Assembly (NCBI GenBank): GCA_023954355.1
Contig: JAMLID010000034.1
Coordinates: 1-32,352 of the forward strand
Source: Oligoflexia bacterium
GTDB lineage: Bacteria > Bdellovibrionota > UBA1018 > CAIPTA01
Reading direction: 5' to 3'
DNA length: 32,352 nt
In this document: positions 8,125 through 17,846 of the stretch, piece after piece
Position numbering within the stretch: the first letter of the stretch is position 1
Layout of the letters: each line of letters starts with the position of its first letter
The notes under the pieces: model-generated
Databases searched by the model: none
What the model saw: only the letters and a program-made list of their open reading frames with translations
Told to the model about the DNA's origin: nothing
Program-made: the position numbers and the translations under genes

Positions 8125-9078
8125 ATGAAAAAAAGAAATTTAGGCAATACAGAATTTCAAATTGCTCCGTTGGCCCTTGGAGCAAATGTTTTTGGCTGGA
8201 CAATTAATCAAGAAAGTTCGTTTCAAGTTTTAGATGCCTTTGTAGATTTAGGATTTCAATTTATAGACACAGCAAACATATACTCTACCTGGGTACCTGG
8301 ACATAAGGGGGGAGAATCAGAAACCATTATTGGCAATTGGTTAAAACTAAGCGGCAAGAGAGACAAAATAGTTCTCGCCACAAAAGTGGGTATGCAAATG
8401 GGAGATGGATCAAAAGGGTTAAAAAGAGAAAACATCATTAAATCTGTAGAAGACTCTTTAAGACGCTTACAAACCAACACCATTGATCTTTACCAATCGC
8501 ATCTTGATGACCAAGAAACATCTTTAGAAGAAACTCTTGAGGCCTATTCAACTTTACTGAAACATGGAAAAATTCGTGCTATTGGGGCCTCTAATTATTC
8601 AGCTCAGAGACTAATGGATGCTCTTAAGGTTTCAAAAGAAAAACATTTTCCTCTCTATGTGAGTCTTCAACCAGAATATAATCTATATGACCGATCGGGC
8701 TTTGAATCTGAATTAGAAGCTCTCTGCATAAAAGAAAAGTTAGGAGTAATTTCTTATTACTCTCTAGCAAGTGGTTTTTTAACTGGTAAATATCGATCTA
8801 GCGACGACATTAGAAAAAGCGTACGTGGGCCTAGTATAGGGGCAAAATATTTAAACGCTCGAGGACATAAAATTTTAGCAGCCCTGGACACTGTTGCAAA
8901 AACTCATAGCACTAGTACTGGAGCAATTGCACTTAGTTGGTTAATGCATCGTGAATCAATTACTGCCCCGATTGCTAGTGCAACCAGTGTCGAACAGCTT
9001 AAAGAAATTGCAAAAGCTCCTGAAATAAAACTTTCAAAAGATGAAATAAATATATTGGGTGAAGCTAGTGCCGAGTGA
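8125..9078 (+). CDS. Aldo/keto reductase family oxidoreductase
   Basis: This 317-residue TIM-barrel NAD(P)H reductase has the AKR catalytic tetrad D48 and Y53 (FIDTANIYS), K87 (ATKVG) and H126 (LYQSHLDDQ). The NADPH-binding segments GASNYSAQRL and the C-terminal PIASATSVEQL are typical. Its subtype resembles the YghZ/Tas-like bacterial group, whose substrates are mostly small aldehydes or ketones; the actual one is not readable. It follows the VOC gene by 57 bp and may be the last gene of the aromatic operon or separate. It is convergent with the next gene. Confidence 0.93.
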   Translation: MKKRNLGNTEFQIAPLALGANVFGWTINQESSFQVLDAFVDLGFQFIDTANIYSTWVPGHKGGESETIIGNWLKLSGKRDKIVLATKVGMQMGDGSKGLKRENIIKSVEDSLRRLQTNTIDLYQSHLDDQETSLEETLEAYSTLLKHGKIRAIGASNYSAQRLMDALKVSKEKHFPLYVSLQPEYNLYDRSGFESELEALCIKEKLGVISYYSLASGFLTGKYRSSDDIRKSVRGPSIGAKYLNARGHKILAALDTVAKTHSTSTGAIALSWLMHRESITAPIASATSVEQLKEIAKAPEIKLSKDEINILGEASAE

Positions 9079-9131
9079 ATACTTTAATTTGAATCCAAGA
9101 GTATTTATCTTTTAGAATATATTCAGCTAAA

Positions 9132-9797
9132 TCACTTAGCTTCTCGCTCACAGCGAGCAAGTTCTACAGCTACTTTATCGAAATTAAGATTTTCTAAAAC
9201 TATAGGGGTTTTTAAATCATTAATACGAAGCTCTATTTTTCCAGGCTTAGATAGTTTCTTATTAAGCCCCAGCACATTTTGAAACCAAGCCGAATATTCG
9301 AAAAAAATAGTCTTTCCCGAAATAGTACCTGTTTTAAAGCTTGCCCCTTGTTTGGCTGTTGCAACCTCTTTTTCATCCAATAATAGTACGGACCCCTTAA
9401 AATGCTTTTCTGTTGGCTTTACCCAGATCTTGCCATCACAAAACTCTTCACCAGAAATATTGGGATTGTAGCGCCAAGTTCCCATAGAGGCTGAATCTTC
9501 GCCTAGTCCACAACTTTTTCTCTGATCACCAAGATTTGACGGCCCTGGTGTTTTTCCACCCTTAACAAACCTAAAAGTCATATTCATGGTCTTATCAACT
9601 AAAGAATTAACGATGTAAATTTCTAAGTCGGAAATCTTACCTTCAGCAGAACATGAACGAAGATTTCCAGTGTCCATATGATGAGATAGGATTTTCCAAT
9701 TCTCTATTTTCGTAGAAAAAACTTTAACCGAATCAACTAGGGAAAAGCTTGGCTTATTTATTAACAATATACTGATTAGTAAACAGAAGATTTTCAT
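9132..9797 (-). CDS. Secreted hypothetical protein
   Basis: The 221-residue product opens with a clear signal peptide (MKIFCLLISILL then a SFS cleavage region near 19). The mature protein is beta-rich by eye, with several cysteines that may form disulfides outside the cytoplasm (SCSAEG, KSCGLGED, EFCDGK and the C-terminal ARCEREAK). I recognise no family. The start is 15 bp after the stop of the threonine-aldolase-like gene on the same strand, so the two are probably co-transcribed, though the functional link is obscure. Confidence 0.7.
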   Translation of the reverse strand: MKIFCLLISILLINKPSFSLVDSVKVFSTKIENWKILSHHMDTGNLRSCSAEGKISDLEIYIVNSLVDKTMNMTFRFVKGGKTPGPSNLGDQRKSCGLGEDSASMGTWRYNPNISGEEFCDGKIWVKPTEKHFKGSVLLLDEKEVATAKQGASFKTGTISGKTIFFEYSAWFQNVLGLNKKLSKPGKIELRINDLKTPIVLENLNFDKVAVELARCEREAK

Positions 9798-9812
9798 ATA
9801 TCAACTACCTAT

Positions 9813-10910
9813 TTATTTACTTTTCGCTCCATGAATACACTCGTGCATCAGATCAGCTACTTCTTTAGCAGAAAATTCCATAGTTGCATCTCCTATACTT
9901 AGCTCTAATCTTCCCATGCCATTCTTAAGTCTTTCGACTTTTCTAAAAAGCGAAATTTTCTTTTCTTGAGCAATTTGTAAAAACATCTCTTCTAATTTCT
10001 CTAGATCGCTCGAAATAATTAGATGCATCATATTGGTTTGGGGCTTAGAAGGAATAACCTTTATCTCTGGTATTTTTTCAAGAGCCTCAGCAATAGCCAT
10101 TGCATGCTCATGATAAGTTTGCATACGTGAAAGTCTCTTCTTTAAGCAATCACGAGCTGATGCTACATAGGGATACAAAGAAATAAGATTGCCGCCCTGG
10201 CGGCGCTGCCAAATACGAGATTCTTCAATAAACCATTTAGGTCCCGCAAGAATCGCTCCCGCTACCCCACCTAAGCCTTTATAAAAAGATACATAGACAG
10301 AATCGAAAAGAGCGCAAATTTCTTTGTAATCTTTCTTGTAATAAGGTGCTGACTCCCAAAGCCTAGCACCATCCATATGAAATCGAATATCTTGCTTTTT
10401 ACACCAAGCACTCATTTCTTCTAGCTCTGACCATTCAGGTAAAACACCTCCCAAATCTCTATGCGGTAGTTCGATAATGAGCGAAGCAATTTTTTCGGAA
10501 GATGCGTATATATCTTTTGGCTTAAGAACAATTTCTTTATCGCCTAGTAAACAACCATTCAGCTCATGCAAATAGCGATACGCATGCTGTTCATGATTTT
10601 CAAGATGACTTGTGGGGTGTAATCCAAAATTTTTATTTTTTGCTTTATCGCTCCAGATTCTTAGCGCTATTGGTTGAGCCATAGTACCACTTGGCATAAA
10701 AACCGCGGCTTCTTTACCTAAAAGCTTGGCGACATCTTTTTCAAAATCTTCTATGAATTCACCTTTTCCATAAAAATCACTTTGTTCTTCTGGCTCAATT
10801 GTAGAAGCAATTTCAATCAGTGTTTCATTTGGTCGTTTTCTTGGATGATGAGTTAAAAATTTTTCACAATTTAAAAAAATTTCTATTTCTTCTTTTTCTG
10901 AAAGTTTCAT
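9813..10910 (-). CDS. Low-specificity L-threonine aldolase-like PLP enzyme (beta-eliminating lyase family)
   Basis: This 365-residue fold-type I PLP enzyme resembles threonine aldolases, which split threonine or allo-threonine to glycine and acetaldehyde. The PLP lysine is K211 in SFYKGLGG. D180 and R183 in FHMDGARLWES match the aldolase signature. An N-terminal motif AAVFMPSGTMAQPIAL (68-83) would bind the cofactor phosphate. The His-rich stretch HENHEQHAYRYL (near 104-115) corresponds to the ring-stacking region. The family also includes phenylserine aldolases and other beta-hydroxy-amino-acid lyases, so exact substrate is uncertain. The ribosome-binding site is weak. Confidence 0.88.
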   Translation of the reverse strand: MKLSEKEEIEIFLNCEKFLTHHPRKRPNETLIEIASTIEPEEQSDFYGKGEFIEDFEKDVAKLLGKEAAVFMPSGTMAQPIALRIWSDKAKNKNFGLHPTSHLENHEQHAYRYLHELNGCLLGDKEIVLKPKDIYASSEKIASLIIELPHRDLGGVLPEWSELEEMSAWCKKQDIRFHMDGARLWESAPYYKKDYKEICALFDSVYVSFYKGLGGVAGAILAGPKWFIEESRIWQRRQGGNLISLYPYVASARDCLKKRLSRMQTYHEHAMAIAEALEKIPEIKVIPSKPQTNMMHLIISSDLEKLEEMFLQIAQEKKISLFRKVERLKNGMGRLELSIGDATMEFSAKEVADLMHECIHGAKSK

Positions 10911-10961
10911 CTTTTATCTACGCTTTCTTAAAAATTTTGTTTGAATTGATTATCTTTACAC

Positions 10962-11273
10962 TCAATATTTGGTCTTTTTATTCTGGCGATAAAGAAAGTA
11001 AGGAAAACTAAATGCCAAGCTCCCTATAAAACTCAAAATCAAGTAGGTCATCACTTTTGCGATTGATTGCGTTTGAATCCAAACATACCAAAGAAAAAGC
11101 CCTAGAAGCATCATAGCTTCAATCATGAAAGCTAAGGCTACAGGATTTTGCATAGCACTTACATTCAGGCTAGGGTCTTTAAAAAGAGCATAAAGATAGA
11201 GCGCATTAGGGCCAAGTAGCGCCACAACTGCAACGATCATCAAAATTTTCTGCTGAAAGGGTGCGATCTTCAT
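10962..11273 (-). CDS. Small three-helix inner-membrane protein
   Basis: About 103 residues with three hydrophobic helices (roughly 9-30, 44-66 and 73-95) and a basic tail (YRQNKKTKY). The start at 11273 is chosen because it has a textbook Shine-Dalgarno (AAGGAGAACCT) just upstream; a longer in-frame reading begins at 11381 but lacks one. I recognise no family. It lies between the PLP enzyme (51 bp) and the end of the helicase operon. Confidence 0.7.
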   Translation of the reverse strand: MKIAPFQQKILMIVAVVALLGPNALYLYALFKDPSLNVSAMQNPVALAFMIEAMMLLGLFLWYVWIQTQSIAKVMTYLILSFIGSLAFSFPYFLYRQNKKTKY

Positions 11274-11422
11274 AGGTTCTCCTTTTAGGGTAGAGTCAAT
11301 CACGATTGAATAGACTTTCACAAGGTTAATTTGATTTGTATTGCTTGCGAGCAAGTTCTCGCTGTGATTATAAAAAAGCACTGATTTAAAAAAATGCTTA
11401 TTGGTAAGATATTTATAAAAAC

Positions 11423-14230
11423 CTATTCAACAACTTGAAGTTTAAACATTAGTTTTTCAGCCGCCTCTTCAGGGAAATTTACTCTATTCGCTAGTTTTTC
11501 TGCGTCAAATGCCGAATTTATCTTTACTGTATCTCCCATCACTACTTTAAACCAACGCTCACGATCCATTACCACTTTAAACATTTTTTCATCTTGAGTA
11601 GCAGATAAATAAGGTAAATACGAATATATGGACTCACCACAGTTTTCTACCTTCGCTCCGATGCGATCAATTCGTCCTGTTCTTTGCTCTAATGTGCTAG
11701 GATTCCATGCTAAATCATGGTGAATAATAAAACGACAGTTCAGATGTAAATCTACCCCTTCTGCCATTACACTACTTGCTATTAAAATATCAGGGATAAA
11801 CGGTGTATTAAAAGCTAACATAAGTTGATTACGAGCGTTGAGACTCACACTGCCATTGGCTAGTCGGACAGTTGAGTTAGATTCATCTTTAGCATTAGGG
11901 TTTTTCTCAGCTTCATCTAGATCGTCTTCAATTTCATCCGCTTGAAAAATAGAGCCTGTTTTGATTTTCTCTAAAGCAAATAAATATTTTTCAATATTTT
12001 TACTTTTACGAGATAGAAAGTCAAAGAAGTTTAAAATAAGTTGTTCGACTGTCATTCCTGAAGCATCTTTTTGTTTAAAAGATTTTTCTAAAAGCTTCGA
12101 ACTAGAAGAAGACTTTGTTGCGTATTCTTCCATTGGGTAGAAGCGAGATAAAAAATTTGGTGTTCTAATCATTCTCTTAATAATTTTTCCAATTCTTTCA
12201 TGCATCGGCTCTAAAACTGCATAATGGCTCTGTGATTTTATTAATTTCACTACATACTCATCAATTTGTGCCTTTTGTCTATCAATTGCTTGGCCAAGAG
12301 ATACGAGATGCTCTTTAGTTTCATCTATTGAACAATTTAATTTTTGTGCACTTGCCTCTAAAATAAGCTGGTTAATTTTTATAGAAATATTATGTCGAAG
12401 TGTTCTACCTGTCTGATAGTAATGACAAAAAATTAAGACCTTTTCACCTTTTTTCCAGAGGCTTATGGCTTTATCAACTGTTTCACTAAGCTTCGGGTGT
12501 CTATATTTTACGAAACCTTCTTTTCTTTCGAGTGATTTTTCAATTTGATCTAAATAAAAGCCTGTAAGTTGCTCTGTGGTGGTTTGAATTTCCAAATCTT
12601 CTTCATCTTGCGATTGTAGATTACTTTTTCTAGTGTCGAGAAAAGCCTCATAACTAGAGGCCAGTCCTTCTGCAAACACTGGTCGATTTTCTGAAGAAAC
12701 AGATATAGCCCTTGCAGCCAATAAAAATGGAAATAATTCTTCTTTTGTTACCCCAAGCCCTTCACTAGAAGAAATGTCGTCTTTAATACCAGAACCTTCT
12801 ATTACTTTTCTTCTTGCTATAGTTTTATCATTATAAATAATATGACGATCTCTGAGATGCCGAATAACCCATTTTTTTAATTCTCCCTGTGCCTCTACCA
12901 CTGATTCATGTGTTCTCTGAAAAGCCAATTTGCAACGAGAAATACGAGGATTTTCTATATCACTAATATCGAGTTCCCACCATTTTTCGGGTAATTCTTT
13001 AATGTCATTTTCTTCAAGATCTCCCCAATACCTCTCTAACTGAACCGCCTGTTGCTGAGATTTATCTAAAAGATTATGCAAATTTTTAATGTCCATTTCA
13101 TAATCTGACTTCTTATAAGAGCTTAAAGTGTCCCAATTTATTGCTCTAAATCGTTCTAAAATACTTATTAGCTCGTAATGGCTCAGCTGAAATGGGGTTG
13201 CTGTTAAAAATAAAATACGATCAAATACATTAGCCAATGCTCCTTTATGAATTGCTTCCGAATCTTTTTCGGCATCTGAAGTGGCGAAGGCTTTAGCAAG
13301 GTTTGTATGAGCATTTTTCACATGATGAGCTTCATCTAAAATTAAAAGCGAAGATGTAATATCAAGATTTAACACTAACTGCCTCCAAATTTTCTTCAAT
13401 TCATCATTGATTGCTTTTTTGCTTTTTTTAATTCTCTCTTCTAAGTTAGAGCCGTCTCTTCTTGGCATGCTGGCATAAAGTTCAGCAAATAAATTATTTA
13501 CTTCCTCTGTTGGCAACTTCTCTAAAGCCTTTTCGATTGCTTTTGGCACTGGATCATCTTTTATTGGCTCCTTATTAAATTCATATCGATTAATGATTTT
13601 GACCCATTCTGATGGTGATGAATTTAGAATTCTAATCCAAAACTCTTCAGAATCATCTCCCAGCCTATTAGATTTCATTTTCAAATCAATAATCGAAGCC
13701 ATATAACGTGACAGGCTCGTATAAAGATCAGATATATTTTTTCTTCCTTTAATTGCCCGCTTAATAAGAGCCACCTTCACCCAGGGATCAGAAAGGCCCG
13801 AAGCAGTTGCGCCATATTTAAGTAATACAACTGTCTTTCTTCTTTCAATTGGGTCATCGAATAATTTTAAAAAATCCTCAGCAGTAAATGCCTTTGCACA
13901 CTGAAGCGATCTACTAATTGCTTCATCCTTAATGCAGCCTTTAAACTCTTCAAAATCGCTTTCCCATTTTGACATAAGGCTTGGCGGCACCATAATCACT
14001 ATTGGACGGCGATCAGGATCACTCATATGTGAAGATACAGCAACACTGAGAGCTACAAAGGTTTTACCCATTCCCACTTCGTCAGCTAATATAAGACCGG
14101 GCTGCCTATCACGAATTCTATTTAAAATTTCTATCGCTGTTTCTTTTTGCCGCTTAGCATCTTCTTTTTTAATTTGATGTTCTGTATAGAGATCAATTTT
14201 TTCTAAAAACGTATATCTACTTTTCAACAT
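11423..14230 (-). CDS. SNF2/RapA-like superfamily 2 helicase (putative defence)
   Basis: A 935-residue SF2 ATPase. Motif I is LILADEVGMGKTF (46-58), motif Ia IVIMVPPSLMSKWE (77-90), motif II LLILDEAHHVKN (295-306) and motif III FLTATPFQL (341-349). The second RecA domain has KVLIFCHYYQTGRT (597-610), VMAEGVDLHL (821-830) and EQRTGRIDRIG (848-858). The order and the DEVGMGKT form resemble RapA/HepA and DISARM DrmD-type proteins. An unusual coiled-coil-rich stretch of about 190 residues (615-805) separates motifs IV and V. It overlaps the PLD nuclease gene by 14 bp and ends the operon. It probably moves along or remodels DNA to deliver the nuclease; that role is inferred from neighbours. Confidence 0.9.
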   Translation of the reverse strand: MLKSRYTFLEKIDLYTEHQIKKEDAKRQKETAIEILNRIRDRQPGLILADEVGMGKTFVALSVAVSSHMSDPDRRPIVIMVPPSLMSKWESDFEEFKGCIKDEAISRSLQCAKAFTAEDFLKLFDDPIERRKTVVLLKYGATASGLSDPWVKVALIKRAIKGRKNISDLYTSLSRYMASIIDLKMKSNRLGDDSEEFWIRILNSSPSEWVKIINRYEFNKEPIKDDPVPKAIEKALEKLPTEEVNNLFAELYASMPRRDGSNLEERIKKSKKAINDELKKIWRQLVLNLDITSSLLILDEAHHVKNAHTNLAKAFATSDAEKDSEAIHKGALANVFDRILFLTATPFQLSHYELISILERFRAINWDTLSSYKKSDYEMDIKNLHNLLDKSQQQAVQLERYWGDLEENDIKELPEKWWELDISDIENPRISRCKLAFQRTHESVVEAQGELKKWVIRHLRDRHIIYNDKTIARRKVIEGSGIKDDISSSEGLGVTKEELFPFLLAARAISVSSENRPVFAEGLASSYEAFLDTRKSNLQSQDEEDLEIQTTTEQLTGFYLDQIEKSLERKEGFVKYRHPKLSETVDKAISLWKKGEKVLIFCHYYQTGRTLRHNISIKINQLILEASAQKLNCSIDETKEHLVSLGQAIDRQKAQIDEYVVKLIKSQSHYAVLEPMHERIGKIIKRMIRTPNFLSRFYPMEEYATKSSSSSKLLEKSFKQKDASGMTVEQLILNFFDFLSRKSKNIEKYLFALEKIKTGSIFQADEIEDDLDEAEKNPNAKDESNSTVRLANGSVSLNARNQLMLAFNTPFIPDILIASSVMAEGVDLHLNCRFIIHHDLAWNPSTLEQRTGRIDRIGAKVENCGESIYSYLPYLSATQDEKMFKVVMDRERWFKVVMGDTVKINSAFDAEKLANRVNFPEEAAEKLMFKLQVVE

Positions 14231-16208
14231 AGTTTGCCTCTAAATCTTTAATATAATTTTGAATTAATATAGACGACTGAATCTTCAGTACAGAAAGTTC
14301 ATTTTTTAACTTATCAATCACTATATTTACTTCTTTTGTAATCTCTTCTTTTTTAAGCGTCTTAGTAGCAGGAATTTTCAATCGATATAGCTCACCGATT
14401 ATTTCAGCCAAGAAAAAAGTTCGCTCTTCTGAATCTGGAAAAAATCTCAATACAGCATCTTTAATAGCAAAAACTCCGACAGGGCCTGAAAGCCTCCATC
14501 TTAGTTGTTCTATTGTATTGGGATTATTTTCTATTTGCCGCTTTAGTGCGCTAATAGCCCAACCAAATTGGCGTGTTCTTTGTAAAATAAATTTAGAAGT
14601 ATCTACTCGATCATGCGGATTGACTATTTCTTCGTAACTATTCTGTTCCTGATTTTTCTTTCTTAGAAACTTTTGTAGTGCTTTTTGCAAAGGTAAATTG
14701 GAAGACAATAAGCTAACAAGATCTTCAAGACTCAAGTTTTTTAAATAGTCTGGCGCGGGAATCTCATCTTGCGACTCAATACTTACAGGAAAAAGAGCGC
14801 TTTTTTCTTCCCATTCTATCTTTAGATCAGAATAAGGTACAATATGCTTTACCATGAGAGTGAGTCTATTTTTATCTCTCTTATTATTAGAGTTAAGAGA
14901 TCTTCCGTCAGGCGCTAATACAGTAAATTCAGGTGCTTGTTCTGAAAAATTAACTCTATAAAATGCCTCCTCGTCTTTTGAATTAAACGTAATACATTCA
15001 ATAAAGTCTGGAAACGGAACTTTGGCGATTAACTCAGCTTGGTCTACGCTTTTCTCTGGCAACCAAGTTATATGTTTAATATCTACCTCTTCAGAAGGTA
15101 GAAGTATTTGATCAATAAATTGATTCATTGTCTTAGAACTATCTAACAAGAATACTACATTGGCCTCAAAATTTGATTTTTTCTTCGAAAGCCCCAAACC
15201 AAGGGTTGAAAAATTACTGGACCCCATCATGACTAAGCTTTTCTTATCTCCAACCAGTACCAGTAACTTTGAATGAAGCATTCGGCCATGAAAGTCTCCT
15301 CTCTCGCTCTTTTTTGCCTCATACATTCGTATTTTCACTGCTTGATTTGCCTTGAAAGTTTTTACTAAGCTCTCTGGCGCAATTATATCGTAAGATTTTT
15401 GTTTTTTATCTTCACGACCTTGTAAATTATATGTAACTGTCGCCTCGCCATTCTTTCTTAATAAATCCCATATTTTCTCTGCAGCTTCATTTTTCGTACC
15501 TGGAAGATCAAATGAAGGTGATTCAATAAAAGCATAGTCAAAAATATGCGATTTCTTTATTTCTAATAATTGTTCATATACAGAAGAAGACTTAGGCATA
15601 GCTGGCACGAAAAAATATGGAACTTCTGGTTTCATTAATTCAAAGCTGCGAAGAAGTAACTCTGTTTTTTCTAAAAGACTTGTAACGTTCTCTCTATTTT
15701 TTTCAGAGATCATAGCCTCTTTATTAATTTTCTTAAAAAACTTTATAACATCTAAAGCAAAGTCTAAACTTGCAGGCTCTAGATCTTTATAGTCAAATGC
15801 CACAGCAAGCTCGGTATTGTAGCGAAGACCTGAGAGAGAAATATTTGCAGAGCCTATAATAATACGTACACACTTGGCCCATACAAGAATTTGAACTTTT
15901 GGATGAAAAACAGATCCAACCGCATGAACAGGGGCTATAGTCCAACGAGGAGAACGCTTACCAGAAGCGTTTCGTGCATCTACAAATGCGGTAACTGTCC
16001 CTAGCTGCTGAAGACGTGTTTCTAATTCAATAACTTGAATTATCTTCTCTTCTTTTGCATCAGCACTTAATTGCAAAAATCTAGACAGACATTCTTCTTC
16101 ATACTCACCAGAATCAAACGTAAATGAAGTGCTTAGACAGCCAATTGCATCACCAGCATCGTCTGGTCGCTCCCATAAATCTAAAAATTTAGTGTCTTTT
16201 TTAAGCAT
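14217..16208 (-). CDS. Phospholipase-D superfamily nuclease with two HxK motifs
   Basis: This 663-residue protein carries both halves of a PLD active site. The first is H102-x-K104 (FHPKVQILVW) with GSANISLSG at 119-127. The second is H312-x-K314 (LHSKLLVLVG) with GSSNFSTLG at 329-337. Two intact motifs in one chain are expected for a DNA or RNA phosphodiesterase. The remaining half (350-663) has no domain I can name and may bind the helicase. In DISARM a PLD protein (DrmC) accompanies a helicase, but DrmA, DrmB and a methylase are missing here. The start overlaps the upstream gene by 8 bp and the end overlaps the helicase by 14 bp. Confidence 0.88.
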   Translation of the reverse strand: MLKKDTKFLDLWERPDDAGDAIGCLSTSFTFDSGEYEEECLSRFLQLSADAKEEKIIQVIELETRLQQLGTVTAFVDARNASGKRSPRWTIAPVHAVGSVFHPKVQILVWAKCVRIIIGSANISLSGLRYNTELAVAFDYKDLEPASLDFALDVIKFFKKINKEAMISEKNRENVTSLLEKTELLLRSFELMKPEVPYFFVPAMPKSSSVYEQLLEIKKSHIFDYAFIESPSFDLPGTKNEAAEKIWDLLRKNGEATVTYNLQGREDKKQKSYDIIAPESLVKTFKANQAVKIRMYEAKKSERGDFHGRMLHSKLLVLVGDKKSLVMMGSSNFSTLGLGLSKKKSNFEANVVFLLDSSKTMNQFIDQILLPSEEVDIKHITWLPEKSVDQAELIAKVPFPDFIECITFNSKDEEAFYRVNFSEQAPEFTVLAPDGRSLNSNNKRDKNRLTLMVKHIVPYSDLKIEWEEKSALFPVSIESQDEIPAPDYLKNLSLEDLVSLLSSNLPLQKALQKFLRKKNQEQNSYEEIVNPHDRVDTSKFILQRTRQFGWAISALKRQIENNPNTIEQLRWRLSGPVGVFAIKDAVLRFFPDSEERTFFLAEIIGELYRLKIPATKTLKKEEITKEVNIVIDKLKNELSVLKIQSSILIQNYIKDLEANYVEK

Positions 16209-17505
16209 TTATGAGTCCGATATCTTCGTAAAATAATCGTAAAACCCCTAACCTATATAGATTTACGAGCGAATCATCATGAGCAGATTGATCTCTATGA
16301 GCATAACTTGCACGAACCATCCATCGTCCTTGTACATCGAACACCCAAGGATTCTTTGCCCCCGTTGATTTATTTTGCTGGATAAGAAGATGATGCGTAA
16401 GAACTGCATCAATACAATCACTTGCTGTAAACACTTGCTCAAATTTAACAAAAATATCAAATCTAGTTGAAATATTAATATCTGAATGTGCATGAATTGC
16501 TTTATATGCATCGCCATAATGCCTATGAAGCTGAGCAGAAAAATCTTTATTTTTTAACTCAATACGTTCTGCAATCTCTTTTGATGTTAATCCAATACTA
16601 TTTTCTGATAACTCTACAAGAGCATCGTAAAATATATCATTTAGCGAACGTGCAAACCGTTCATAGCATAGAATTACATCTAATGTTTGTTTGAGATTTC
16701 CAGAACTTTCTTTATTTAAATCCGTTAAAAACTGCCTTTGCGTACTAGATGTGTCCGTTAAATATTTTTGGCCTTTTTTTGAGTTTAAAAACGAAAAAAC
16801 TTCTTTTCTAATTGGTTCATTTAATAAAAGGCTACTAATGACTTCTTTTTCTCTGGAACCAAGCTTTAAGGGATGAAAGTTACGATAAACAAACTCCCAA
16901 CCTCTGTAGTTCCAAGAACGAGCCACATGGCCCTCTTGAATTGTTTCAGCAATTATTTTAATAAGCTCTTTTCTTTCTGAAGTTCCATCGCCACTCATAT
17001 CAATAAAGCCAGGAATTTTTTGATCTAATGCCCATGCATGCAAGAGTTTTTGTGAAAACTCTCCAGGTAAATCATGGCTCTCTAATCCTAAATTTTTTAA
17101 AAGAAATTTATAAACCCCATGAAATCCAAATACGGAAGGAGTAACTAAATAACGATCAGCGCTTAGGGGCTTATTTTGAGCCATTGCAGCTTTTGCCTTA
17201 TCGCTAGAAGGTAGATTTTTAATGGTAGTATCTTTTGACGATATCAAACCAGTAACGATAACCCATTCATAGGCTTCCCAAAAAGTTGTTGGGTACTCTT
17301 TATTACCAACAATATTTTCTACATCGGCTTTAATTGATAAGCCAATCACCGCCAGAGTTAAAAAACGTGGTCGACGATGTCTCTCTAGAAATCCAGGAAG
17401 GTACAGTTGTGCAAGATACTCACCCATCGATGAAAGACCAACTGCATCTAACCCTCCTTCATCTGAATCTTTTGGATCATAGTCTGAGCGATAAACAATA
17501 GTCAC
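16201..17505 (-). CDS. DUF6361-like protein, first gene of helicase-PLD operon
   Basis: This 434-residue protein is mostly helical and has no catalytic motif I can see. Its N-terminus, with LYLPGFLERHRRPRFLTLAVIGLSI near residues 34-58, resembles the (L/F)FPG-x-RARYFLFVPW region of DUF6361 proteins, which I associate with helicase and PLD genes in defence islands; treat the match as tentative. A later segment (ENSIGLTSKEIAERIELKN, near 300-320) looks like a small HTH. It could sense invading DNA or act as an adaptor. The start is GTG at 17505 with GGTGAG 6 nt upstream. The long gap upstream suggests that transcription begins here. Confidence 0.6.
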   Translation of the reverse strand: MTIVYRSDYDPKDSDEGGLDAVGLSSMGEYLAQLYLPGFLERHRRPRFLTLAVIGLSIKADVENIVGNKEYPTTFWEAYEWVIVTGLISSKDTTIKNLPSSDKAKAAMAQNKPLSADRYLVTPSVFGFHGVYKFLLKNLGLESHDLPGEFSQKLLHAWALDQKIPGFIDMSGDGTSERKELIKIIAETIQEGHVARSWNYRGWEFVYRNFHPLKLGSREKEVISSLLLNEPIRKEVFSFLNSKKGQKYLTDTSSTQRQFLTDLNKESSGNLKQTLDVILCYERFARSLNDIFYDALVELSENSIGLTSKEIAERIELKNKDFSAQLHRHYGDAYKAIHAHSDINISTRFDIFVKFEQVFTASDCIDAVLTHHLLIQQNKSTGAKNPWVFDVQGRWMVRASYAHRDQSAHDDSLVNLYRLGVLRLFYEDIGLINA

Positions 17506-17846
17506 TTATATCTCACCCAAGGTTAAACTAAATTATCACAACAATTTAGATAGTTGCGTTCTTAATAAAAACTGAAAATAGCAATTTGAGTAAAGGCAAC
17601 TATTGTAATAAATTATGATTGCAAAAATTTTCTACTTCATCAAATAAAACGATCTGCATTTCGAATTGATCATTCCTATTAACTATAGTGATGCACGCTA
17701 TAAAAACACATATAGCTCTTTAATACGAAACATAGAATGCACCGTATTAGCCGCTAACACGTAACGCTTCATTGATTTCATTTTTATTAATTAGAAACCG
17801 TTTTTTCTATTTTTTGAATCTTCAACTATTAGGTAAATATCTATGG
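17506..17846. other. 341-bp AT-rich intergenic region
   Basis: No gene is visible. The region separates the helicase-PLD operon from the DUF2779 gene, both on the minus strand. It probably holds the operon promoter: on the minus strand a TGATAAT-like -10 candidate lies about 30 nt upstream of the GTG start. No strong terminator hairpin for the DUF2779 gene could be found. Confidence 0.4.

Noticed and set aside
11423..17505. DISARM, BREX or Druantia locus
   Set aside because: The PLD and helicase genes recall DISARM, but no DrmA, DrmB, methylase, PglZ, BrxC or Druantia-type genes are in the window.
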